Origin: Gammaproteobacteria bacterium
Lineage (GTDB): Bacteria; Pseudomonadota; Gammaproteobacteria; UBA6429; Thiohalophilaceae
DNA length: 16,021 nt
Direction of reading: 5' to 3'
Assembly (NCBI GenBank): GCA_013152045.1
Contig: JAADGZ010000139.1
Span: forward strand, 1 to 16,021
Below are positions 1 through 7,287 of the stretch, piece by piece; within the stretch, counting starts at the first letter, position 1; every line of letters starts with the position of its first letter. The notes under the pieces were generated by a model that saw only the letters and a program-made list of their open reading frames with translations, had not been told where the DNA came from and ran no database searches. Made by a program: the position numbers and the translations under genes.

Positions 1-1396
1 GGTACCAGAAAGGTTTGTTAGTATATTCATCGGCTTTAACCAGAACTGAGTGACTAAAATCATCATTTAGCATTTCCTCCACCTGTCGGCAGAAATTTTT
101 GTCCAGAACCATCACGGTAATTTCAAAATTGATCCTGAATGAACGGTTATCGAAATTGGCTGTACCAACAGTGGCATAATCATTGTCAATGAGCATGACT
201 TTTTGGTGAAGAAACCCTTTCTGGTAACGGTAGATTTTAACCCCGGCATATTCTGCCTGCTCATAGTACGACCACGAGGATAGATAAACCAGCAGATGAT
301 CCGGTTTGTCCGGCAACAAAATACGCACATCTACGCCGCGTAGAGCAGCTAGTTGCAACGCGGTCATGACTTGCTCATCGGGAACAAAATAAGGGCTGAC
401 TATCCAGAGTCGTGTTCTTGCCGAATTGATAGCCTGGACAAAAAACAGGGTGCAAGTTTCCATTTTATCGGCGGGGCCGGACGGAATTGGAAGAATGCGT
501 TGATCTGAATAAGTTAGCTTGTCAGGTTGCCAATCAAGCGTAAGAACCCGATGTGTAGCCCAGTACCAGTCTTCACAAAAAGTTAGTTGCAGGATATGAA
601 CACTGGGACCTTCAAGTTTAAGATGGGTGTCGCGCCAGTGGCCGAAGTGTGATGAATGGCCCAGATATTCATCACCCACATTAAGACCGCCGGCATAAGC
701 AATTTTGCCATCGACGATAACGATTTTTCTGTGATTTCTAAAATTTATGCGTAGGGGATGCGCCCAACCACGAGCCGTTTTGAAACCACTCACCTCGACA
801 CCAGCACGCTCAAGTTCACGCAGATAACGCTTGGGTAAATTAAAACAGCCAATTTCATCATAGAGTAGATAAACCTGGGTGCCTAGTTGCGCTTTTCTGA
901 TTAGTTTTTGTTTTAGTTTCTGGCCGAGATAATCATTTCGTATAATAAAGAATTGCACCAAAATATAGTCGCTGGCCGCATCGATTGATTCAAAAATAGC
1001 CTGAAAAGTCTTTTTTCCGTCGATCAGGAGCTGCGCTCTGTTGCCTCGGGTGACAGGTAATTTTGTTAACGAACTAACGATATCCTTGAATGGAATTGGG
1101 GCATCGCAGGTCAGATTTTTACCACCAGAATAATCTAGCAGACCTTCGACGATATGATGCAACTCCGTGTCACCACTGCGGCGGGCCTTAATATAACCCC
1201 AAAAACGATGTCCTCCAAAAACCAGGTAAAGTGGAAGTGCAATATAGGGAAGTTCGAGCAGAACAATAACCCAGGCTACCGTGCCTTGCGCAGTGCGCCC
1301 ATTCATAATTACATGAATAACGGCAACAAGTCCGCCAATATAAAAAGCAATAACCAACAAGGCGAGTGGATAAATAACAAAGGTCGAGTTTTCCAT
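1..1396 (-). CDS. cls: Cardiolipin synthase (phospholipase D family), C-terminus cut by window edge
   Basis: Joins two phosphatidylglycerol molecules (or a related donor pair) into cardiolipin at the inner membrane. The frame stays open from ATG 1396 to the window edge, giving 465 residues. Two N-terminal membrane segments lie at about residues 5-25 and 35-58. Both phospholipase D signature motifs are intact: HRKIVIVD at residues 222-229 followed by GGLN, and HQKVMLID at residues 397-404 followed by GTANFDNRS. Bacterial ClsA-type enzymes are about 480-490 residues, so only some 15-25 residues are missing beyond position 1. No strong Shine-Dalgarno precedes the ATG, but no better upstream start is visible. 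The gene lies 48 bp after the lipoprotein gene on the same strand, so co-transcription is plausible. Family assignment is secure; which Cls subtype is not. Confidence 0.93.
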   Translation of the reverse strand, partial: MENSTFVIYPLALLVIAFYIGGLVAVIHVIMNGRTAQGTVAWVIVLLELPYIALPLYLVFGGHRFWGYIKARRSGDTELHHIVEGLLDYSGGKNLTCDAPIPFKDIVSSLTKLPVTRGNRAQLLIDGKKTFQAIFESIDAASDYILVQFFIIRNDYLGQKLKQKLIRKAQLGTQVYLLYDEIGCFNLPKRYLRELERAGVEVSGFKTARGWAHPLRINFRNHRKIVIVDGKIAYAGGLNVGDEYLGHSSHFGHWRDTHLKLEGPSVHILQLTFCEDWYWATHRVLTLDWQPDKLTYSDQRILPIPSGPADKMETCTLFFVQAINSARTRLWIVSPYFVPDEQVMTALQLAALRGVDVRILLPDKPDHLLVYLSSWSYYEQAEYAGVKIYRYQKGFLHQKVMLIDNDYATVGTANFDNRSFRINFEITVMVLDKNFCRQVEEMLNDDFSHSVLVKADEYTNKPFWY

Positions 1397-1444
1397 TACT
1401 AGTCAGCGGCAGAGGTAGGGCTGTGAATTAAAATGCTTTCATTA

Positions 1445-2077
1445 TTATTTAATAAGTTTAGCTTTGCGCATAGATTGAATAAATTCCCAGGCTAGTGATT
1501 CTGATAGTGTTTTAATATTTCGGGATTTAAGATCAAATATTTTGGTTTGAGTGGACCACAGAAGTTTGCCAGAGTCAGGCTGATAGAGATTGCTTTCCAG
1601 TTTTACATTTTCATAGTTGATTTTGTAACCATGGGTATGGTGTTTTTGGTAAACCTGGGGGTAATAAGTCCATATATTGTAATAATAGGGCAGGGGAGTG
1701 GCATAGCTTGTTACTGGCGGGTAGTAGAGCTCTTCATTTTCAATTGCCGTGATGGTGGTAACGATGATGCTATCCAGGTTAAGTGCCTTGGCCTTTTTCG
1801 AAATTATTTTTTTACTGAGTTTGTCTACGCCAGGAAATAAGCGATAGCTGGCGCTTGCCTTGATACCATTTTGACCAAATTGGCTGACTAAAGCATCTTC
1901 AAAAATGCGCCTGTTTAATGTGTTTTTTGTTACCGCTATAATCATGACGTTTTTCAGTGGCGCGCCCGTGTATTGCTTGTCAAACCATACGTTTTTTAGG
2001 TTGGCGGTTGTACTGCAGGCATGGATAAAAAGTGCAAAAATACTGAGCAAAAGTATACGAATGTTGTTTGTTGCCAT
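1445..2077 (-). CDS. Putative lipoprotein of unknown function
   Basis: A 210-residue protein that I do not recognise beyond being an envelope lipoprotein. Residues 5-20 form a hydrophobic signal segment ending in IHAC, with Cys21 as the probable lipidated residue. The mature part has no further cysteines, has a tyrosine- and proline-rich stretch at residues 118-144 (YYPP, LPYYYN, TYYPQVY) and a short histidine cluster, HHTH, at 146-149. The C-terminal half (LWSTQTKIFDL) resembles beta-strand-rich small lipoproteins such as the DUF4136-like group, but this is only a resemblance. A modest ACAGG Shine-Dalgarno lies about 9 bases before the ATG. It is followed by the cardiolipin synthase gene and separated from the HD-GYP gene upstream by 177 bp containing a possible promoter. 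Confidence 0.8.
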   Translation of the reverse strand: MATNNIRILLLSIFALFIHACSTTANLKNVWFDKQYTGAPLKNVMIIAVTKNTLNRRIFEDALVSQFGQNGIKASASYRLFPGVDKLSKKIISKKAKALNLDSIIVTTITAIENEELYYPPVTSYATPLPYYYNIWTYYPQVYQKHHTHGYKINYENVKLESNLYQPDSGKLLWSTQTKIFDLKSRNIKTLSESLAWEFIQSMRKAKLIK

Positions 2078-2184
2078 AGTGGAAACCTGTGATGAATTAA
2101 CAATTTAAATAAACATCTACTATTTCACAGGGCAAAATATAACACCCATTAATGATAGAATTAATCTATGGTTATTGACATAGA

Positions 2185-2213
2185 AAACTACGCCCAGATG
2201 ATCAGCTTGTCAA
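2185..2213 (-). promoter_or_regulatory. Possible sigma70-type promoter for lipoprotein-cls
   Basis: On the minus strand a perfect TTGACA (2208-2213) is followed after 17 bases by TAGTTT (2185-2190), a weak -10. It would start transcription about 100 bases before the lipoprotein ATG at 2077. The -35 is strong and the spacing ideal, but the -10 matches only 3 of 6 consensus positions. Confidence 0.3.
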
Positions 2214-2250
2214 GAAACTCTATTCTGGCGTTAAATAACCCTTTCTTGAC
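2209..2250. repeat. 9+9 inverted repeat between HD-GYP and lipoprotein genes
   Basis: GTCAAGAAA (2209-2217) and its exact reverse complement TTTCTTGAC (2242-2250) are separated by 24 bases. It begins just after the HD-GYP stop codon and overlaps the proposed -35 of the lipoprotein promoter. It could be the base of a long-loop hairpin that ends the upstream transcript or an operator; there is no U-tract typical of an intrinsic terminator. Confidence 0.45.
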
Positions 2251-2254
2251 TGAT

Positions 2255-3583
2255 TTAGTAACTGAGCGTATTGATGCCGCTATGAAAGTAGCGGTTTGTC
2301 ACTATGTGAAGCTGATCTTTGAGCCCACCATCATCACGGCCTGAAAATTCAGAGTACAGCTTGTTGGCGATCAGGCTAAACTTGTCTACTAGTTCAGGAT
2401 CGAAATGAGTTCCCTTCTCCTGTTGAATAATTTGCATGGTTTGTTCAAATGAAAAGGGTTGCTTGTAAGGCCGACGGGATGTCAGGGCATCGAAGACATC
2501 CGCGATGGCAAAAATTCGAGCATTTAATGGAATGGCATCAGCAGCTAGACCTTGAGGATAACCTTGGCCATTATATTTTTCATGATGTGCGCCTACCACA
2601 TCTTCGGCATCCTGCAACCAATCGGAATTATGAATGATATCCAGGCCGTGGTTGACGTGATCTTTCATGGTTGAAAATTCATCTTGATCCAGTTTCCCAG
2701 GTTTGAGAAGGATATTGTCACGGATACCAATTTTGCCGACATCATGCAGAAATGAACCTTTGATAAGTGATTTCATTGCCTTTTTCTCAAGGCCGATTGC
2801 TTCTGCAAGAGCAACGGCATAAATAGTTACGCGGTAATTATGCGCGTCAGTGTCACTATCGCGCTTAGCAATGGTCGCACCTAGCACCTCCAACATTTCA
2901 AGGTTGGCATTGAGTAGGCTGGTGGAAAAGTCAGAAAGTTTTCCTGCCAGGTGAGTAATTACGGGATAGAGCAGCAAGGTGGTTGAAAAGACAATTGTAA
3001 ACACGTAAAAAATAGTTTCCATAATCTGCTTTCTGACCAGTTCAATCGCATAGTCAGAGAGGGCGAATACTGCATGTAGATAGATGGGGGACTGTTTTGC
3101 ACCTGCGATTAGGCGGGTGTTGGTATAGATATAGGGTTGGCCGGCAATATCTATTACAGAATATTCAAGTTTGTCGGTAGTTGGGTAGCTTGCGGGCATG
3201 TTGTTGATGTACTGCTTGACAGTATTTAAAGGGGCATAGTTGTGGTCTTCATAGGCTTCGATATGATGCCCCTGGTTATTATAAATCATGGCATAGACAT
3301 AGCGTCCTTCCCTGATGCGTATGTTTGAACCTGGAGGATAGTTTATGGCTTCAAGCAGAGCCTGTTTTGTTTCAAGCTTGCCTTGTTTCATCAGTTGCCT
3401 AAATTGAGCACGAACCATGCTAATTTTCAGTTGAGAGACTTTGATTACAGTGTCGATGACCATGTCTTTAGAATGATCATAGGCGATGAATGAAACTACA
3501 CCGGCAATGATAAGCGCCGCCAGCGTTAGCCGGCGAATGAGAATATGATAGACAAATTTTTTCAGGGGTCTGTTTTTTTCCAT
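2255..3583 (-). CDS. Membrane-anchored HD-GYP cyclic-di-GMP phosphodiesterase with periplasmic sensor
   Basis: A 442-residue protein expected to hydrolyse cyclic-di-GMP. Membrane segments at about residues 18-36 and 188-210 enclose a periplasmic sensor region of about 150 residues. The cytoplasmic C-terminal part is an HD-GYP domain with its metal and substrate motifs intact: HD at 280-281 in FLHDVGKIG, then KPGKL at 294-298, DHVNHGLDII at 308-317, HHEKYNGQGYP at 333-343 and IADVFDALTSRRPYK at 360-374. There is no receiver domain or HAMP motif that I can recognise. The protein is therefore a direct one-component sensor. A GGGGAT Shine-Dalgarno precedes the ATG. It starts 47 bp after the arsM stop codon and is probably the last gene of the arsR-arsM operon, which would link the signal sensed there to surface or motility behaviour. 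Family is secure; ligand unknown. Confidence 0.93.
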   Translation of the reverse strand: MEKNRPLKKFVYHILIRRLTLAALIIAGVVSFIAYDHSKDMVIDTVIKVSQLKISMVRAQFRQLMKQGKLETKQALLEAINYPPGSNIRIREGRYVYAMIYNNQGHHIEAYEDHNYAPLNTVKQYINNMPASYPTTDKLEYSVIDIAGQPYIYTNTRLIAGAKQSPIYLHAVFALSDYAIELVRKQIMETIFYVFTIVFSTTLLLYPVITHLAGKLSDFSTSLLNANLEMLEVLGATIAKRDSDTDAHNYRVTIYAVALAEAIGLEKKAMKSLIKGSFLHDVGKIGIRDNILLKPGKLDQDEFSTMKDHVNHGLDIIHNSDWLQDAEDVVGAHHEKYNGQGYPQGLAADAIPLNARIFAIADVFDALTSRRPYKQPFSFEQTMQIIQQEKGTHFDPELVDKFSLIANKLYSEFSGRDDGGLKDQLHIVTNRYFHSGINTLSY

Positions 3584-3630
3584 TTTGTTGTCATCCCCGC
3601 TGTTTTTGTTATTGGTTAATTCTGCGCCTG

Positions 3631-4503
3631 TTATGAAGCGGGTTTGAGTGCTTGGATATAGGCTGATAGAACGTAGTCTTCTACGCCTGTATCAGGAGCC
3701 CAGTCACGGATAAATTCACGGGATTCATCTTTGGGGGTTATTTCTATTTGTTCAAAGCCTGCTTGTTCCAGCATGTCGCGAAGATCTTCAATCAGGGAGG
3801 CACCGGCCATGCAGCCGGCATGCAATTTTTTATCGTTACGCATTTCTTCTGGTAATTCGATTGCAGCGACGACATCTGAAATAGCCAGTCGGCCCTGTGG
3901 TTTTAGTATGCGGAAGGCATCACGGAAAACCTGCGCTTTATCAGGAGATAAATTGATAACACAGTTGGAAATAATAACATCGATGCTGTTGTCAGCAACG
4001 GGTAGATGTTCAATTTCACCCAGCCGAAATTCAACATTGCTAAAATCTGCTTTATCGGCATTATTGCGTGCCTTGCTGATCATAGTTGGGGTCATGTCGA
4101 TACCGATAACCAAACCGTTTGCGCCTACTTCGCGAGCGGCGAGAAACACATCAAAACCACCGCCACTGCCAAGATCAACGACCTTATCGCCTGCTTTCAG
4201 ACTGGCAATGGCATGAGGATTCCCACATCCCAGTCCCATATCGGCACCTTCTGGAACACTGCCCATATCGTTTTCACTGTAACCAAGGCGTAGGGAATTG
4301 AGGGTATTGATGTCCAGTTCAGCGGAAACGCCGCAACAGGAGGATTCGACTCCACAGCTTTCACCATTATTACTGGCTTCGGCAACTTGGGCATAACTGT
4401 CGCGAACATGCTTTCGTATATCGTCATTCTGGCTATGCTGACGGTCTTCTGTTTGTTCAGAGGGGGGGGTGCCACAGCAGCTATCGGGTGTTTCATGGCT
4501 CAT
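3631..4503 (-). CDS. arsM: Arsenite S-adenosylmethionine methyltransferase
   Basis: Methylates As(III) with SAM to mono-, di- and trimethyl arsenicals in the cytoplasm, a detoxification step. The protein has 290 residues. Motif I is VVDLGSGGG at 108-116 with the acidic SAM residue in GIDM at 134-137. The three cysteines that define active ArsM are present: Cys93 in GLGCGNP, Cys181 in ISNCVINL and Cys231 in HAGCMAGA. Additional N-terminal cysteine pairs (Cys9-Cys10, Cys56-Cys57, plus Cys50) may bind arsenic. The ATG has an AAGGAAT Shine-Dalgarno. It lies 62 bp after the ArsR-rhodanese gene and 47 bp before the HD-GYP gene, suggesting one arsenic- or sulfur-responsive operon. An uninterrupted run of eight C residues on the coding strand (4462-4469) lies near codons 12-14, upstream of all catalytic residues. 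Confidence 0.95.
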   Translation of the reverse strand: MSHETPDSCCGTPPSEQTEDRQHSQNDDIRKHVRDSYAQVAEASNNGESCGVESSCCGVSAELDINTLNSLRLGYSENDMGSVPEGADMGLGCGNPHAIASLKAGDKVVDLGSGGGFDVFLAAREVGANGLVIGIDMTPTMISKARNNADKADFSNVEFRLGEIEHLPVADNSIDVIISNCVINLSPDKAQVFRDAFRILKPQGRLAISDVVAAIELPEEMRNDKKLHAGCMAGASLIEDLRDMLEQAGFEQIEITPKDESREFIRDWAPDTGVEDYVLSAYIQALKPAS

Positions 4504-4565
4504 GAGTGATATTCCTTTTATTGATTAAGTTAATCTTTGTGAAGTGTAAATCTTTTTTCTGATCG

Positions 4566-5225
4566 TTATGTTTCAACCGGCAATCCCGCTTTTTTCCATT
4601 CAGGAAAGCCGTCTTCCAGACGGCGGGCCTTGAGGCCTTTTTCCCGCAGGCGCGCTACCGCATCAAAGGCCAGTACGCAGTGGGGGCCTCGGCAGTAGGC
4701 AACCACTTCCTGATGAGGATCGAGTTTATCAAGATGCTGTTCTAGTTCACTGAGCGGTACATTGACCGCACCGGGCACATGGCCGGCAGCATATTCTTCT
4801 GGTGGCCGTACGTCCAGCACGGTGACCAGCCCCTCGCGCGCACGATCCAGCAGTTCTTGAGCGGGCACGGCCTCCAGGTTGTCCTTCACGGTAAGATAGG
4901 TTTTCACCAGTTGATTTACTTCAGCCAGATGACGCTCGGCCACGCCTCGCACGGCTTCCAACAGACCAATGACATCATCGCCGCTCAGCCGGTAGAAGAC
5001 TTTTAAGCCCTGTTTGCGGGAAATAACCAGCCCGGCTTGGCGTAATTGCTGCAAATGCTGGGAGGTGTTGGCGACACTGAGATTGGAGACTTTGGCCAGC
5101 TGATCGACGCTACGTTCGCTCTGGGCCAAAAACTCTATTAATTCCAGTCGGTTAGCATTGCTTAATGCTTTTCCTATACGAGCAAACTGGATAAATAAAT
5201 CCTGTTTAAAATGTCCGCTTGACAT
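4566..5225 (-). CDS. ArsR/SmtB-family repressor fused to a rhodanese domain
   Basis: A 219-residue two-domain regulator. Residues 10-100 form an ArsR-type winged helix, with SNANRLELIEFL in the second helix, the recognition region SNLSVANTSQHLQQLRQAG at 47-65 and the wing at about 66-80. Residues 118-219 are a rhodanese domain with LDVRPPEEYAAGHVPGA and an active-site loop CRGPHC at 178-183. The helix-turn-helix half has no cysteine, so the classic ELCVCDLC arsenic site of ArsR is absent; sensing may be through the rhodanese cysteines, for example persulfidation (inference). The frame extends upstream to 5327, but I choose ATG 5225 because AGAGGA lies about 10 bases before it, ArsR proteins normally begin here, and the longer form would translate through the palindromic operator. 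It heads the leftward operon and is divergent from the redox operon. Confidence 0.92.
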   Translation of the reverse strand: MSSGHFKQDLFIQFARIGKALSNANRLELIEFLAQSERSVDQLAKVSNLSVANTSQHLQQLRQAGLVISRKQGLKVFYRLSGDDVIGLLEAVRGVAERHLAEVNQLVKTYLTVKDNLEAVPAQELLDRAREGLVTVLDVRPPEEYAAGHVPGAVNVPLSELEQHLDKLDPHQEVVAYCRGPHCVLAFDAVARLREKGLKARRLEDGFPEWKKAGLPVET

Positions 5226-5247
5226 ATCTTGAAAATCCTCTATTCTA

Positions 5248-5271
5248 CTATTCAATTGATCTATTGAATAG
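5248..5271. promoter_or_regulatory. Palindromic operator in the divergent control region
   Basis: Arms CTATTCAAT (5248-5256) and ATTGAATAG (5263-5271) are exact reverse complements separated by 6 bases. The ATTCAAT/ATTGAAT half-sites and their size resemble ArsR/SmtB-family operators. The site lies 23 bases before the regulator start codon and overlaps the proposed -35 of the rightward promoter, so binding of the ArsR-rhodanese protein could control both directions. Assignment to that protein is inference from position. Confidence 0.75.
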
Positions 5272-5285
5272 ATGACCACTATACT
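5256..5285 (+). promoter_or_regulatory. Predicted promoter of the rightward redox operon
   Basis: TTGATC (5256-5261) and TATACT (5280-5285) are 18 bases apart, matching sigma70 consensus at 4/6 and 5/6 positions. Transcription would start near 5292, about 57 bases before the ATG at 5349. The -35 and spacer are covered by the palindrome at 5248-5271. Confidence 0.5.
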
Positions 5286-5348
5286 AATTTTAGCACTCCT
5301 TGTGGGCGGGGCAAATTCCCCCTTCAACTTTTAGAGAGATTATTTACG

Positions 5349-6200
5349 ATGACAGACTTTGTGCTGGCCAATGAAGTGAGTATTCGACTCAGCTTCTTTT
5401 TTGGCATTTTTATTCTGATGGCCGTGTGGGAATGGCGTGCGCCACGGCGGGTCTTGCAGGTCTCGAAACTGCTTCGCTGGAGTAATAATCTGGGACTGGT
5501 TTTCCTTAACAGCTTTATCTTGCGCCTGCTGTTTCCCGCTGCGGCGGTAGGTGTTGCTGCCTTTGCCCATGCGCAGGGCTGGGGGCTGTTTAATTACTAT
5601 GCGATACCGGATTTTGTGGCGATTATCGCAGCTGTCATTATCATGGATTTCATCATCTATCTACAACATGTGATGGTGCATGCTATCCCAGTACTTTGGC
5701 GTTTGCATCGGGTGCATCATGCCGACCTTGACTACGATGTCACCACCGGGGCGCGCTTTCACCCACTTGAGATCATTCTTTCCATGTTGATTAAATTCGC
5801 AACAATTTTGCTATTAGGTCCGCCGGTGGTAGCGGTGATTATTTTTGAAGTCGTACTCAATGCGATGGCTATGTTTAATCACGGCAACGTGGGCTTGCCT
5901 AAAGGCCTGGACAGGCTGTTGCGTTATTTTATTGTTACCCCGGATATGCATCGGGTACATCACTCAGTGGAAGATGATGAAGCAAATAGTAATTTTGGTT
6001 TTAGCCTCAGCTGGTGGGACCGGTTACTTGGAACTTACCGTTCACAGCCGCGAATGGGCCATCAGGCTATGATTATTGGCATCCATAAATTTAGAGAACT
6101 AAAACAAAGTACCTGGATAACAGGAATCTTGAGCATGCCTTTTGTAGGCAAGCTTAGTGGTTACGTGATTAATCGTCGCCAATGGAATGAAAACTCCTAA
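5349..6200 (+). CDS. Fatty acid hydroxylase / sterol desaturase family membrane protein
   Basis: A 283-residue integral membrane protein of the di-iron hydroxylase superfamily, which hydroxylates or desaturates lipid chains using O2. Several hydrophobic segments are visible (about residues 12-27, 48-75, 88-106 and 145-172). The histidine clusters that hold the di-iron centre are present: HVMVH at 107-111, HRVHH at 120-124, FHP at 137-139, NHGN at 177-180 and HRVHH at 201-205. The characteristic NSNFGFSLSWWDRLLGTY follows at 213-230. The actual lipid substrate cannot be told from sequence. AGAGAGA precedes the ATG. It is the first gene of the rightward operon and lies 21 bp before the TVP38-rhodanese gene. 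Its place next to sulfur and electron-transfer genes suggests a membrane lipid change tied to the same stress or growth mode. Confidence 0.9.
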   Translation: MTDFVLANEVSIRLSFFFGIFILMAVWEWRAPRRVLQVSKLLRWSNNLGLVFLNSFILRLLFPAAAVGVAAFAHAQGWGLFNYYAIPDFVAIIAAVIIMDFIIYLQHVMVHAIPVLWRLHRVHHADLDYDVTTGARFHPLEIILSMLIKFATILLLGPPVVAVIIFEVVLNAMAMFNHGNVGLPKGLDRLLRYFIVTPDMHRVHHSVEDDEANSNFGFSLSWWDRLLGTYRSQPRMGHQAMIIGIHKFRELKQSTWITGILSMPFVGKLSGYVINRRQWNENS

Positions 6201-6221
6201 ACCGGCTTAACAGGTCATATT

Positions 6222-7184
6222 ATGAATTCAAAATTATTACGTTTTAGTCTGTTGTTTTTGCTAGTTGCCGGTATTGCCTTGGCAGTCATGTATCGGGATC
6301 AGCTGGATACTGCAGCACTGGAGTCCTGGGTGCAGGGCGCGGGTGCAGCTGGACCGCTGTTATTTATGTTGATTTACATATTGGCTACCGTTTTTTTTGT
6401 ACCTGGGTCGATGTTGACGTTAGCTGGTGGTGCTTTGTTCGGGCCACTGCTGGGCACTTTCTATAATCTTACTGCTGCGACCATCGGCGCGATCATTTCC
6501 TTTCTTGCTGCGCGCTATCTAGCTTCGGACTGGGTGGAGAAAAAAACTGGCGGATGGATGAAACAATTAATAAATGGCGTCGAAAACGAGGGCTGGCGTT
6601 TTATCGCCTTTACTCGCCTGGTGCCCTTATTTCCCTTTAACTTGTTGAATTATGCTCTAGGTCTGACCCGTATAAGTTTCAGTCAGTACATTGTTGCCAG
6701 TTATATATGCATGTTACCCGGCGCGATTGCTTATACCTACCTGGGTTATATCGGTCGTGAAGCGGCAACCGGCGGTGAAGATATTGTCCAGAAAGCCATG
6801 CTAGCGTTAGCGTTGCTGGCAGTAGTCAGTTTTCTGCCACGTTTGATTGGCAAATTGCGCAGCAAACCCATGCTTACGATTGCAGAACTGAAGCAGAAGT
6901 TGGATGCAGGAGAAGATGTGCTGGTGCTGGATGTGCGTACGCCAGAAGATTATGCGGGGGAGCAGGGGCATATTGCCGGTTCCAGGTTGTTGCCGCTGGA
7001 AGAACTGAATGCGCGTATTCATGAGCTGGATGATTATCTGGAAAAAACCATCGTCACTATCTGCCGCACGGATCGCAAATCAGCAAAGGCTGCGCAGATA
7101 TTGACACAAAAAGGTTTTGCCGATGTGCATGTGGCGAAGATGGGGATGACGGACTGGAACAAACAGGGGTATCCGATCAAATAA
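6222..7184 (+). CDS. TVP38/TMEM64 (DedA-like) membrane protein fused to a C-terminal rhodanese domain
   Basis: A 320-residue fusion. Residues 8-210 form a TVP38/TMEM64 (VTT) domain, with FVPGSMLTLAGGALFGPLLG at 59-78 and the family motif FTRLVPLFPFNLLNYALGLT at 130-149, and several membrane helices. Residues 216-320 form a rhodanese domain with LDVRTPEDYA at 236-245, GHIAGS at 249-254 and an active-site Cys281 in CRTDRKSA. The rhodanese would lie on the cytoplasmic side and transfer sulfane sulfur; VTT proteins are associated with lipid scrambling or small-molecule transport, and the role of the fusion is unknown. A weak CAGG lies upstream of the ATG. It is the second rhodanese domain encoded around this control region, which supports a persulfide-based function. 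It is followed by a gap of 103 bp with a hairpin-forming repeat. Confidence 0.9.
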   Translation: MNSKLLRFSLLFLLVAGIALAVMYRDQLDTAALESWVQGAGAAGPLLFMLIYILATVFFVPGSMLTLAGGALFGPLLGTFYNLTAATIGAIISFLAARYLASDWVEKKTGGWMKQLINGVENEGWRFIAFTRLVPLFPFNLLNYALGLTRISFSQYIVASYICMLPGAIAYTYLGYIGREAATGGEDIVQKAMLALALLAVVSFLPRLIGKLRSKPMLTIAELKQKLDAGEDVLVLDVRTPEDYAGEQGHIAGSRLLPLEELNARIHELDDYLEKTIVTICRTDRKSAKAAQILTQKGFADVHVAKMGMTDWNKQGYPIK

Positions 7185-7186
7185 AG

Positions 7187-7216
7187 GTAGGTTGGGCTGA
7201 GGTACGAAGCCCAACA
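7187..7216. repeat. Dispersed hairpin repeat, copy 1
   Basis: Begins with GTAGGTTGGGCTGAG, which occurs again at 10857-10871. Here it folds into a stem of GTTGGGCT (7191-7198) with AGCCCAAC (7208-7215) and a 9-base loop. It sits 3 bases after a stop codon, as REP-like elements usually do. I recall closely similar GTAGGTTGGGYT hairpins as frequent intergenic repeats in gammaproteobacteria. It may attenuate or stabilise the operon transcript. Confidence 0.75.
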
Positions 7217-7287
7217 TCGATTATTGAGTTAAACCAACTTATATATTCTGAGGCTTTTGTGCCTGAATTTTTTAAAAGGAAAAGAGT

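Noticed and set aside
1154..1402. Rightward open frame of 82 codons near the cardiolipin synthase start
   Set aside because: It lies antisense to the N-terminal membrane region of cardiolipin synthase, which is clear from its motifs; the product has no recognisable feature.
3731..4216. 161-codon frame antisense to arsM
   Set aside because: Opposite strand of a well-supported gene with all catalytic motifs; typical shadow frame.
5226..5327. 34-residue N-terminal extension of the ArsR-rhodanese protein
   Set aside because: It would run through the palindromic operator, has no homology to the ArsR fold, and a good ribosome binding site supports the internal ATG at 5225.
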